Below are positions 1-5,674 of a stretch of DNA of 6,400 nt, piece by piece (within the stretch, counting starts at the first letter, position 1; every line of letters starts with the position of its first letter). The stretch lies in NCBI GenBank assembly GCA_018659505.1, contig JABJMI010000857.1:1-6400 (forward strand), given 5' to 3'. Origin of the DNA: Planctomicrobium sp. (GTDB taxonomy: Bacteria > Planctomycetota > Planctomycetia > Planctomycetales > Planctomycetaceae). The notes under the pieces are model-generated. The model saw only the letters and a list, made by a program, of their open reading frames with translations, searched no databases and was not told the origin of the DNA. The translations under genes were made by a program, and so were the position numbers.

Positions 1-265
1 AACTTCTTCGACAGGTTCTGAAAAAGATACACCTGTTTCAGGGCTATCTACTACTGAGGAAGTTAAAATTGTCATGGGAATACGTCTGTTTGAACAGAAT
101 TCTTCTCCAGCTATTGTTGGTATAGTGTTTGGATTAAGTGCTTCTACAAAACCATTTCTATTTGGATTATTTCGTAACAAGTGTACAGTAAATGCTGTGT
201 TAAATACAAATCCAGAATTTTCATCCAGTAGATCATGTTCATCCTGTTTCTTTTCTTTCGTATAG
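1..265. other. AT-rich left edge, open on both strands; possible partial gene, strand unresolved
   Basis: No gene can be called with confidence here. On the minus strand the frame is open from a stop at 319-321 to the left edge. The first ATG in that frame is at 75 (MTILTSSVVDSPETGV...), with a possible TTG at 180, and no Shine-Dalgarno precedes either. On the plus strand the frame starting at base 2 is also open and stops at 263-265 inside the repeat block. The minus reading has a more protein-like composition (many Glu, Asp, Asn and Gly; many G-starting codons), while the plus reading is rich in Ser and Phe, as antisense frames often are. I therefore lean to the 5' end of a leftward gene starting near 75 or 180. 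Neither product resembles a family I recognise. The region is clearly more AT-rich than the genes to its right. Confidence 0.25.
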
Positions 266-283
266 TTCGTGCTTTTCGTGGTT
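221..283. repeat. Degenerate tandem array of seven 9-bp units
   Basis: Reading from 221, the sequence falls into in-phase 9-bp units: TCATCCAGT, AGATCATGT, TCATCCTGT, TTCTTTTCT, TTCGTATAG, TTCGTGCTT, TTCGTGGTT. The first three share TCATC/TGT and the last three share TTCGT. The period of 9 is a multiple of 3, so it keeps frames open on both strands and explains the apparent ORFs that run through it. It resembles the phrase-like intergenic repeats (TTCATCCTGT, TTCGTGGTTAA) that I recall from many bacterial genomes, including planctomycetes; that link is from memory. Nothing suggests that it is coding. Confidence 0.5.
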
Positions 284-330
284 AAAGATTGTTGAGCCTC
301 ATAAGTCCGTGAATGGCATCAACTTTCTTT

Positions 331-359
331 CCTCCGTGTCCTCTGTGCCTCCGTGTTTC
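331..359. repeat. Three-unit 8-9 bp repeat (CCTCCGTGT / CCTCTGTG / CCTCCGTGT)
   Basis: Units at 331-339, 340-347 and 348-356 are nearly identical, followed by TTC. The block lies 20-50 bases downstream of the stop codon of the minus-strand TPR gene (stop at 380-382). It belongs to the same kind of phrase-like repeat as the 221-283 block. Together they make a composite repeat zone in the gap past the 3' end of the TPR gene. No hairpin plus T-run terminator is visible for that gene, so this zone may serve as its 3' boundary, which is only inference. Confidence 0.5.
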
Positions 360-379
360 ATTCTCATTGCTTTATCGAA

Positions 380-1816
380 TCACTCAGCTCGTGGTGGCAA
401 AAGTGGTCCGTTTGCTGGTGGTTCTGGGCTGGGGAACGCAGGAGTTGGCAAGTCCTTGTTTAAGTCTTCAGGCTGCGCAGGTATCAAACTGGGAGTTTTC
501 TCGAAAACTCTCCTCGCGCGCTCTTCGCCTACAATTTCTCCTCGGTCTCCTGCCTCTGGAGCGGGAGGAACGAAGCCGGGTTGCAATTTCTTACCTGGTT
601 CAAAAACACGTGGTGAAACAACAGGTGTGGGGACAGGTTCGTTACCCGCTGTCGAGGACTCATCAACGAGTGGTCGCAGGAATGCGACGAGATGTCGCTC
701 GACGCCGTTCAATTGAACGGCTGTCTCTAACAACCCTTTCGCACGCACATCCCCGTCGAGCATCATGACGGCTGCTAGTAGGAACAGTCGGTTAGGATCT
801 CGAACGTCTCGATTTGTCCATTCTGCGATCCGAGTTTTGATGCGATTCTTTTCGTCACGCTTCATCCAGTCATTTGGATCATGGAGACCGTAGAGTTGGT
901 CGAGTGTGACGCCCTGTGATGGCCAATCCATGTCGAGTTCAGTAGCGATTTTTAATTGATCGACTGCTTCATCAAAACGACTGCGGGCAGCGAGCGATAA
1001 CGCATATCGATAGCGAGGGTCTGCTTGATCTGGAGCGAGATTCATCGCATCCCGATAGTGTTCGCCCGCTCGGCGATAATCGGTTTTGGCGAAAGCTTCA
1101 TCCCCTAAGACACGCTCCCGGAGAGAACGCTCTCGCTGGGCTGGTGTTGATTGGTCGACGATTGGTGTCGGCTCGATCTGATTATTGAACTGTTGTGGAT
1201 TTTGAGCTTGAAACGGATTCGGTTGGAACCCTCGACCGATCATTGTTTGACCATTCGCACCATTTTGATATGGGACATGGTTAATGGTCGGCACTCCGGG
1301 GATGTCGCCAAACAACCCATAGGTGCCGTATTGAGGATAAACTGGTCCCGGGTAAACCAGATTTGGTGTCGCGAAGTAGGGTCTGTTCAATCCGTAAATC
1401 GGAGAATACTCGGGGTATGCGTATGGTGAATAAAAATTTAAGCCCGGGGTGTAGATATTCACCGAGGAACGACCGGAGTAAATTCTGGAGCCATTGACTC
1501 CAGAATGAAACGAAGATCCGCCACCATTCCAGGGTCGACCGTATCGCAATTGATATTGGTAGTGTGACTGCGTTGGACCGTAGGGACGTCCGGTTGCTCC
1601 GTAAACAAGCGGATAAGATTTCCGAGATTTGCGGGGAGGGTCAGCGGATGTGATGTTCGCCATTCCGAGGATGAGCAAAAGACTCAAAAGGCTGGTGAAA
1701 TAATTCATAGAGCATTCCCAATGCTTCTGTTGTCCTCGAAGTACGTTTTCGCACTTTGGATCGTTGATCTCACGCGACATTTCGGCGGAGTCGAATTTTG
1801 AATTTGCTATCGGCAT
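380..1816 (-). CDS. Exported TPR-repeat protein with Tyr/Pro/Gly-rich region
   Basis: A 478-residue protein read from ATG 1816. A signal peptide starts at Met37 (MNYFTSLLSLLLILGMANITSA, likely cut before DPP at about residue 59), so the true start may be ATG 1708, giving 442 residues. The longer form would carry 36 hydrophilic residues before the signal peptide. Residues about 60-215 are low-complexity, rich in Tyr, Pro, Gly, Asn and Gln. Residues about 230-300 form two tetratricopeptide repeats (first: LGDEAF, YRRAGEHY, LAP; second: YRYALSLA, FDEAVDQL). A weaker third lies at about 340-372 (LFLLAAVMMLDG). The C-terminal 90 residues are Pro-rich and probably disordered. TPRs mediate protein-protein contacts, so a periplasmic or surface scaffold role is likely, but no specific function can be given. 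The gene is divergent from the membrane-protein gene, with a TATAAT box at 1847-1852. Confidence 0.85.
   Translation of the reverse strand: MPIANSKFDSAEMSREINDPKCENVLRGQQKHWECSMNYFTSLLSLLLILGMANITSADPPRKSRKSYPLVYGATGRPYGPTQSHYQYQLRYGRPWNGGGSSFHSGVNGSRIYSGRSSVNIYTPGLNFYSPYAYPEYSPIYGLNRPYFATPNLVYPGPVYPQYGTYGLFGDIPGVPTINHVPYQNGANGQTMIGRGFQPNPFQAQNPQQFNNQIEPTPIVDQSTPAQRERSLRERVLGDEAFAKTDYRRAGEHYRDAMNLAPDQADPRYRYALSLAARSRFDEAVDQLKIATELDMDWPSQGVTLDQLYGLHDPNDWMKRDEKNRIKTRIAEWTNRDVRDPNRLFLLAAVMMLDGDVRAKGLLETAVQLNGVERHLVAFLRPLVDESSTAGNEPVPTPVVSPRVFEPGKKLQPGFVPPAPEAGDRGEIVGEERARRVFEKTPSLIPAQPEDLNKDLPTPAFPSPEPPANGPLLPPRAE
1711..1725 (-). promoter_or_regulatory. Perfect hairpin AGCATT-CCC-AATGCT just 5' of the internal start
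   Basis: Two 6-bp arms with a 3-base loop end two bases before the internal ATG at 1706-1708, which begins the signal peptide of the TPR protein. If translation starts at 1708, the hairpin sits where the ribosome would bind and could control initiation, or the palindrome could bind a regulator. If translation starts at 1816, it is merely within the coding sequence. The GGGA in the minus-strand loop is the only Shine-Dalgarno-like string nearby. A short palindrome can occur by chance, so functional meaning is unproven. Confidence 0.3.
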
Positions 1817-1846
1817 CAGATGTTCCTATTTTGCCCGTGCAGATGA

Positions 1847-1852
1847 ATTATA
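1847..1852 (-). promoter_or_regulatory. Consensus -10 box (TATAAT) for the TPR gene
   Basis: The minus strand reads TATAAT exactly, about 31 bases upstream of ATG 1816. The predicted transcript start near 1840 leaves a leader of about 24 nt to ATG 1816, or about 130 nt to the alternative ATG 1708. No good TTGACA-like -35 is present at 16-18 bases. It lies in the 80-100 bp divergent region shared with the membrane-protein gene. Confidence 0.45.
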
Positions 1853-1871
1853 CCCGCAAAATTCACTGAGA

Positions 1872-1880
1872 TGGTAGGAT
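1872..1880 (+). promoter_or_regulatory. Candidate extended -10 (TGGTAGGAT) for the membrane-protein gene
   Basis: TG-G-TAGGAT fits an extended -10 (TGnTATAAT) with two mismatches in the hexamer, and no clear -35 lies upstream. It would start transcription near 1887, ahead of the ATGs at 1923 and 1950 and just before the GTG at 1896. It is only 20 bases from the opposing TATAAT, so the two promoters would overlap and could share a regulator. The match is weak. Confidence 0.25.
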
Positions 1881-1922
1881 TCTCTTGCGAAAAAAGTGTG
1901 TCATCCAAAAACAGTTCCTTGC

Positions 1923-3188
1923 ATGCAACCCATATTTTACCGAAACCGTATGATTCAACGTCTGCTTGGTTGTTTCACCTTGCTTTTGCTGGTGGTGACA
2001 CACGCTCTGTGGGGATCGCCTCCGACGGTCGATAATCCTCAGATTCCGTGGTTTGCTTGGGGAATCGATGCTCCTTTTGGAGTTGATATCTGTTCGGTGT
2101 TTTTGCTTTCGACTGCTTCGCTTGGGCTTTGTTTGTTCAGTATGAGAAACCGAACAACACGAGCATTTTTCCTGATCTATACAATTAGTTTCAGTATTTT
2201 GATTTTGCTTGATCAACACCGTTTGCAACCGTGGGTTCTGCAATTCCTTCTGATGACGATCGTGCTGGGGCTTTCAAAGCATCACCTCGGAATGAAGTGT
2301 TGCCGCTGGATCGTCTTGACGATCTACTTCTACTCGGCGCTTTCCAAACTCGACACATCGTTCTATGAAAGTCACGGACAACTGCTGCTCGATGGACTAT
2401 TGAAGGCGGTTCATATCGATGGTTCTTTCTGGTCTGACAATTTTCGGAACCTGTTGGCAATGTTGTTCCCGCTTGGGGAACTGCTTATTGTATCTTTGCT
2501 TTTGTTCAGGCGAACGTGTCGCTGCGGAGTCGTATTTTCTTGGGTCATGCACAGTGCGATTATTTTGGCAGTTGGACCGCTCGGTTTGAATCATGAATTT
2601 GGAGTTCTACTTTGGAACGTATACTTTATTCTGCAAAACTATATTCTCTTCTGGGCGCATCAAGATAAGCGCGAAGAAGAGGCAACCCTTCCACCCAGCA
2701 GGATTCAAATTGGCAATCGACTTGCCGTGTCGCTGACGATCTTGTTTGCAGTGTTGCCAGTATTGGAGAACTGGGGTTGGTACGATCACTGGCCAGCTTG
2801 GGCAGTCTATTCCTCGCGATCGGAGAGTGTGGTTATTCTTGTCGATCAAGAAGCAGCTGAGGAGTTCCCCAACTTTCTGAAGGAGCTTTGTGGTCGACCA
2901 ATTTTGTTTGAAGAGAAGGTTCCGGTATCGCTCGACCGCTGGTCGTTCGAGAAGAGAAACTGTCCGATCTACCCGCAGATGCGCTATCGTCTGGCATTAG
3001 CAAAGGCATTGATTCAGGAATGGACATCAGAAGACGAAATCGAATTCAAAATTGAATCGACACCACAGCGATGGACTGGAGAGAGAGAAACAATCACTCT
3101 GGTAGGGTGGAGTGAATTAGAGCGTTATCTCTCTGCTACTTTTTACTTGAATACAAAAGCACGAAGAGTTTCAGCTGACGAAAGATAA
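1923..3188 (+). CDS. Polytopic membrane protein, MauE/DoxX-like, with soluble C-terminal domain
   Basis: A protein of 421 residues if read from ATG 1923. The frame also opens at GTG 1896 (nine more residues) and has another ATG at 1950. None has a Shine-Dalgarno, and I chose 1923 as the first ATG that keeps a short basic N-terminus before the first helix. About eight or nine hydrophobic segments can be seen, at roughly 13-31, 55-73, 80-96, 103-118, 127-141, 175-196, 203-221, 228-244 and 266-282. About 140 mostly soluble residues follow to the end. The motifs DQHRLQPW (97-104) and YFYSALSKLD (135-144) resemble the RLQPW and YFxSGxxK signatures that I associate with MauE/DoxX-type or HTTM-like membrane proteins. 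That family match is from memory and moderate at best. The substrate and reaction are unknown. The C-terminal domain is unrecognised. Confidence 0.8.
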   Translation: MQPIFYRNRMIQRLLGCFTLLLLVVTHALWGSPPTVDNPQIPWFAWGIDAPFGVDICSVFLLSTASLGLCLFSMRNRTTRAFFLIYTISFSILILLDQHRLQPWVLQFLLMTIVLGLSKHHLGMKCCRWIVLTIYFYSALSKLDTSFYESHGQLLLDGLLKAVHIDGSFWSDNFRNLLAMLFPLGELLIVSLLLFRRTCRCGVVFSWVMHSAIILAVGPLGLNHEFGVLLWNVYFILQNYILFWAHQDKREEEATLPPSRIQIGNRLAVSLTILFAVLPVLENWGWYDHWPAWAVYSSRSESVVILVDQEAAEEFPNFLKELCGRPILFEEKVPVSLDRWSFEKRNCPIYPQMRYRLALAKALIQEWTSEDEIEFKIESTPQRWTGERETITLVGWSELERYLSATFYLNTKARRVSADER

Positions 3189-3200
3189 ACAGCAGCTGAA
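3170..3200 (+). terminator. Stem-loop spanning the stop codon of the membrane-protein gene
   Basis: TTCAGCTG (3170-3177) and CAGCTGAA (3193-3200) form a perfect 8-bp stem with a 15-base loop that contains the TAA stop (3186-3188). No T-run follows, so it is not a classical intrinsic terminator. It lies between convergent genes, where a stem could limit read-through or protect the 3' end of the mRNA. Confidence 0.3.
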
Positions 3201-3247
3201 CGGTATTGCAGTCCACGTTCCTGATTTGATTCAAACGAACGAAGATC

Positions 3248-3424
3248 TCAATAATCGAGTGTGACAATTTTTGGTGCTGGATTGCTGTCATTTCCACTTG
3301 GGCAAGCATGACAACCACCGCAAGAGTTTTCTTCTTTTGCGGTTACGAAACTCCACAACCTTCTCCAAACCCGCCAAGCTGCGAAGAGGATAATCAGTAT
3401 TGTGATGCTCGTTTGCCAATCCAT
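3248..3424 (-). CDS. Small Cys-rich membrane protein, FeoB-associated type
   Basis: A 58-residue protein from ATG 3422-3424 to TGA 3248-3250, short enough to be missed by length cut-offs. It begins MDWQTSITILIILFAAW, a single membrane helix at about residues 5-20, followed by basic Arg residues (18, 21, 22) on the inner side. A CGGCHACPSG cluster (Cys35, Cys38, Cys41) is followed by a short polar tail. The order helix, basic stretch, CxxCxxCP and end matches the FeoB-associated Cys-rich membrane proteins, small partners often found beside the ferrous-iron transporter FeoB. The cysteines may bind iron or another metal, or act in redox. No feoA or feoB is in the window, so the gene is isolated here. 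It is convergent to the membrane-protein gene, with 59 bases between the stops. An AGGA lies 12 bases before the start, a weak ribosome binding site. Confidence 0.75.
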   Translation of the reverse strand: MDWQTSITILIILFAAWRVWRRLWSFVTAKEENSCGGCHACPSGNDSNPAPKIVTLDY

Positions 3425-3460
3425 ATCGGGTTTTGGTCCTAAATGCTTTCGTATGGATAA

Positions 3461-3488
3461 ACTTTACGCGGCTGAAATTAGAAGTCAA
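3461..3488 (-). promoter_or_regulatory. Candidate sigma70-type promoter for the Cys-rich mini-gene
   Basis: On the minus strand, TTGACT (plus 3483-3488, 5 of 6 to consensus) is followed after 16 bases by TAAAGT (plus 3461-3466, 4 of 6). Transcription would start near 3454, about 30 bases before the ATG at 3424. No Fur-box-like palindrome was recognised by eye. Confidence 0.3.
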
Positions 3489-3564
3489 CGGTCTTCAGGG
3501 TGTTACATTGTGTCAAGGTGTGTGGTAAATACAGTCGTCCGAGCATAAAGTTGTTTTGCCAAAT

Positions 3565-3601
3565 GCGAGCACGAGTCTTAATGCTCACTTGCTTGTGCTG
3601 C
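3565..3601. repeat. Imperfect inverted repeat, GCGAGCACGAG / CTTGTGCTGC
   Basis: The left arm at 3565-3575 and the right arm at 3592-3601 are near-complementary (GCACGAG against CTTGTGC pairs with one G-T). AGCACG (3569-3574) also pairs perfectly with CGTGCT at 3601-3606. The wording (GAGCACGAG..., CACTTGCTTGTGCT) resembles interspersed intergenic repeats that I recall from planctomycete genomes, but that is memory rather than a search. No T-run follows, so it is not an obvious terminator. Confidence 0.35.
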
Positions 3602-3646
3602 GTGCTGGTACTCTTATTCAGGGAAGTTATTCAGTAACACTGCTGA

Positions 3647-3673
3647 GTGACAACTTGATGATTTTTTTACAAT
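3647..3673 (+). promoter_or_regulatory. Weak candidate promoter for the sulfatase gene
   Basis: GTGACA (3647-3652, 5 of 6 to the -35 consensus) and TACAAT (3668-3673, 5 of 6 to the -10) are separated by 15 bases, shorter than the ideal 17. It would give a leader of about 43 nt to ATG 3723. It is the best pair seen by eye in this gap. Confidence 0.25.
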
Positions 3674-3712
3674 TCGACTCTGTCCATTTCACCGGCAAGA
3701 GTCTTTTCTGTC

Positions 3713-3716
3713 GGAG
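3713..3716 (+). promoter_or_regulatory. Ribosome binding site GGAG for the sulfatase
   Basis: GGAG lies six bases before ATG 3723. It decides the start in favour of 3723 over the in-frame ATG at 3765 (Met15). It is one of the few clear Shine-Dalgarno sites in this window. Confidence 0.6.
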
Positions 3717-3722
3717 TTTAAT

Positions 3723-5180
3723 ATGCAATTACTGCCATTGAAATTACTACCTTTGAGATGTTCAATGTTTTTTGCATTGATTTTGACTTGTGGATATCTT
3801 CTAGACTCGTCTGCTGTTGTCTTAGCGGAGTCGCCGAACATTGTGATCGTGTTCACGGATGATCAAGGCTATGGAGATGTCGGCTGCTTTGGGGCACAGG
3901 GTTTTGAGACTCCGAACCTGGATCGAATGGCAGCGGAAGGTCGAAAGTTTACGAACTTCTATGTTTCTCAAGCTGTTTGTGGTGCATCTCGTGCGTCCTT
4001 ATTAACGGGATGCTATTCGAATCGGATTGGAATGCTTGGCGCTCCGAGTCATCGTTCAACACACGGCATCAATTCGAATGAAGTTTTAATTTCAGAACTT
4101 TGCAAGCAGAAAGGTTATGCGACCGCTGCCTATGGGAAGTGGCATTTAGGGCATCATGAACAGTTTCTGCCGATGCAAAATGGATTCGATGATTACTTCG
4201 GCTTGCCTTACTCGAACGACATGTGGCCATTCCATCCGACGAGTAAAGCCTTTCCCGATTTACCGCTGTTCGATGGGAACAAAATCGTCAACCCTAAAGT
4301 GACTCCAGAAGATCAGGTTCATCTGACCACCTGGTACACTGAGCACGCTGTCGATTTTATCGACAAACATCATGCTGAACCATTCTTCTTATACGTGGCT
4401 CACTCGATGCCACACGTTCCATTGTTTGCTTCGGAGAAATACAAAGGCAAAAGCGATCAGGGTTTATACGGCGATGTGATTATGGAAATCGACTGGTGCG
4501 TAGGTGAAATCCTCAAGCGACTCAAGAAGCACAACATTGATGACAACACACTCGTTATTTTTACTTCCGATAATGGTCCCTGGCTGAGTTACGGAAATCA
4601 TGCAGGCTCAGCAGGTCCACTCCGAGAAGGAAAAGGAACTGCCTGGGAAGGTGGTGTTCGCGAGCCATGTATCATGCGCTGGCCGGGACAAATTCCTGCT
4701 GGAACAACCTGTAATGAACTCGCAGCGACCATTGATCTCTTCCCTACAATTGCAGGTTTGATTGATGCCGAGTTGCCAACGCATCAGATTGATGGTCTCG
4801 ACATTTGGCCTCTGATTAGCGGTGAGGACGAGGCGAAAACTCCACATGAATACTATTGCTACTACTGGGGAAATGAGTTGCAGTGCATTCGTTCAGGCGA
4901 TTGGAAGCTCCACTTTCCACACAGTTATCGCAGCCTGACAGGAGAACCAGGCAAAGATGGTCTTCCCAATGGATACACGCAAGCGAAAACAGGACTCGCT
5001 CTTTATAACTTGAAAAGTGATATTGGTGAGGAAAACGATGTCAAAAGCGAACACCCTGAAGTCGTTGCGAAACTGAAGAAATACGCCGAAGAAGCTCGTC
5101 AAGAACTCGGAGATTCTCGTCTTAAAATCAAAGGCAGCGGCTACAGAGAACCAGGCAGACTACAGGCTGTCAGTCTATAA
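3723..5180 (+). CDS. Secreted type I sulfatase (arylsulfatase A-like, formylglycine-dependent)
   Basis: A complete protein of 485 residues. Its class hydrolyses sulfate esters, in planctomycetes usually of algal or other sulfated polysaccharides; the actual substrate is unknown. An N-terminal signal peptide (about 1-35, ending VVLA before ESPN) points to export. The sulfatase core starts at [16 protein letters not shown] with metal ligands Asp46 and Asp47. The modification motif [11 protein letters not shown] places the formylglycine Cys at 86 and Arg at 90, the C-x-A-S-R variant of C-x-P-S-R. Further catalytic residues are Lys139 and His141 (GKWH), His227 (AHSMPHVP), Asp283 and Asn284 (SDNG), and Lys304 (REGKG). 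A C-terminal subdomain ends in the usual [15 protein letters not shown] segment and a helix. Length is normal for the family and nothing is missing. Activity needs a formylglycine-generating enzyme encoded elsewhere. It appears monocistronic. Confidence 0.95.
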   Translation: MQLLPLKLLPLRCSMFFALILTCGYLLDSSAVVLAESPNIVIVFTDDQGYGDVGCFGAQGFETPNLDRMAAEGRKFTNFYVSQAVCGASRASLLTGCYSNRIGMLGAPSHRSTHGINSNEVLISELCKQKGYATAAYGKWHLGHHEQFLPMQNGFDDYFGLPYSNDMWPFHPTSKAFPDLPLFDGNKIVNPKVTPEDQVHLTTWYTEHAVDFIDKHHAEPFFLYVAHSMPHVPLFASEKYKGKSDQGLYGDVIMEIDWCVGEILKRLKKHNIDDNTLVIFTSDNGPWLSYGNHAGSAGPLREGKGTAWEGGVREPCIMRWPGQIPAGTTCNELAATIDLFPTIAGLIDAELPTHQIDGLDIWPLISGEDEAKTPHEYYCYYWGNELQCIRSGDWKLHFPHSYRSLTGEPGKDGLPNGYTQAKTGLALYNLKSDIGEENDVKSEHPEVVAKLKKYAEEARQELGDSRLKIKGSGYREPGRLQAVSL

Positions 5181-5185
5181 ATCGT

Positions 5186-5244
5186 AAACATTTGTACTGA
5201 GATCGTGTTTAGACGAGAACAAAACTCGAAAGTCAAATGTTTTT
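5186..5244 (+). terminator. Stem-loop with T-run after the sulfatase gene
   Basis: AAACATTTG (5186-5194) pairs perfectly with CAAATGTTT (5234-5242). The stem extends by ACT (5196-5198) with AGT (5231-5233) after a single bulged T, giving 12 pairs in all. An inner CGAG/CTCG stem (5214-5217, 5225-5228) closes part of the loop, and a T-run ends at 5244. It starts five bases after the stop codon. The stem is AT-rich and the loop is long, so it is a plausible rather than textbook intrinsic terminator. Confidence 0.5.
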
Positions 5245-5482
5245 CTGAATTCAGCCATAATGTTTTTAGTCTGATTAATAATTGGCTAGAATGATCCAGA
5301 AAAGTCATTTATTCAGAGTGACTCTCTGTTTCGCAATAGTCGATATTGAGCGTCCCTTGTGGAGTGAATCCTGTTGAAATTTGCAGGTGTTGCCTAATCA
5401 CAATAGCCGGTTCTATTTGGCGTAGTAGGTTTCGAAAAGTCTATTCACCTATCTAACTCCCATCTCTCAACTGGTTATCCCG
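5245..5482. other. Intergenic region before the FHA-EAL gene
   Basis: No gene is seen here. The frame of the 5483 ORF has an in-frame TAG at 5426-5428 and no ATG between that stop and 5483. A TAGAAT at 5287-5292 could be a -10 box, but no matching -35 is visible. No Shine-Dalgarno precedes ATG 5483. The region presumably carries the promoter of the downstream signalling gene, but nothing in it is convincing. Confidence 0.4.
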
Positions 5483-5674
5483 ATGCGTGTGCAGGCACTT
5501 AGCCCCACAAACAACCCGGTCTCTACGACTCCCTCTTCAGGTTGGAGTTTGTTGGGGTGTTTACCACCTCAAAAAACGTTGTGTGAGTTGGAACTAAAGA
5601 ACGCCAGCAACCTAATCGGTCGAGGCGATGGACCTCAAAATCGGTTCTCCGCGCGTTTCTGGACGCCATGCTGA
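5483..5674 (+). CDS. N-terminal part of the FHA-EAL protein, in a different frame (frameshifted)
   Basis: A 63-residue reading frame whose residues about 20-48 (GWSLLGCLPPQKTLCELEL, then NLIGRG) look like the first strands and the GR phosphothreonine-binding loop of an FHA domain. The rest of the FHA domain (VSGRHAEL, DLGSTNGTFIN) lies in the +1 frame beginning at or before ATG 5628. After Gly48 the in-frame sequence (DGPQNRFSARFWTPC, then stop at 5672-5674) no longer fits the fold. The switch is therefore placed at about 5624-5631. Losing one base or gaining two there would join IGRG to DLKIGSPRVSGRH and restore a normal FHA domain. Explanations are a sequencing or assembly error, a true mutation, or programmed +1 recoding. 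I think the first or second is likeliest. Confidence 0.6.
   Translation: MRVQALSPTNNPVSTTPSSGWSLLGCLPPQKTLCELELKNASNLIGRGDGPQNRFSARFWTPC

Larger units (their letters stand above)
3489..3722. other. Intergenic region between the Cys-rich mini-gene and the sulfatase
   Basis: This is the gap upstream of two divergent genes. A plus-strand frame from TTG 3556 to 3741 is open, but it has no ATG start, no Shine-Dalgarno, and it overlaps the sulfatase start, so I do not call it a gene. Contents worth noting are the inverted repeat at 3565-3601, a possible promoter at 3647-3673 and the sulfatase ribosome binding site at 3713-3716. Confidence 0.5.

Noticed and set aside
221..359. CRISPR-like or satellite array
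   Set aside because: Units are only 8-9 bp, contiguous and divergent, with no spacer/repeat alternation and no cas genes.
309..768. Two long plus-strand frames opposite the 3' end of the TPR gene
   Set aside because: They lie antisense to the TPR and Pro-rich coding region, have odd Ser/Gly/Arg-rich composition, and begin inside the repeat zone. They are shadows.
1896..1922. GTG 1896 as the start of the membrane protein
   Set aside because: It is possible, but no Shine-Dalgarno precedes it and ATGs follow at 1923 and 1950. The added residues look non-conserved, and it lies very close to the candidate transcript start.
1863..3027. Several minus-strand frames opposite the membrane-protein gene
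   Set aside because: The plus frame encodes a convincing polytopic membrane protein. The antisense products are Arg/Gln/Ser-rich and resemble no family.
3136..3488. Two minus-strand frames (3136-3318 and 3288-3488) around the Cys-rich mini-gene
   Set aside because: They are out of frame with the 3248-3424 gene, whose helix plus CxxCxxC pattern is far more protein-like. The alternative products have no recognisable features.
3556..3741. Plus-strand 61-residue frame before the sulfatase
   Set aside because: It starts at TTG without a ribosome binding site, spans the inverted repeat, and overlaps the sulfatase start.
3765..3791. Sulfatase as a lipoprotein, with Cys23 in LILTCG
   Set aside because: The residue before Cys is Thr, not Gly, Ala or Ser, so the lipobox is not met. 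A normal signal peptide with VVLA cleavage fits better.
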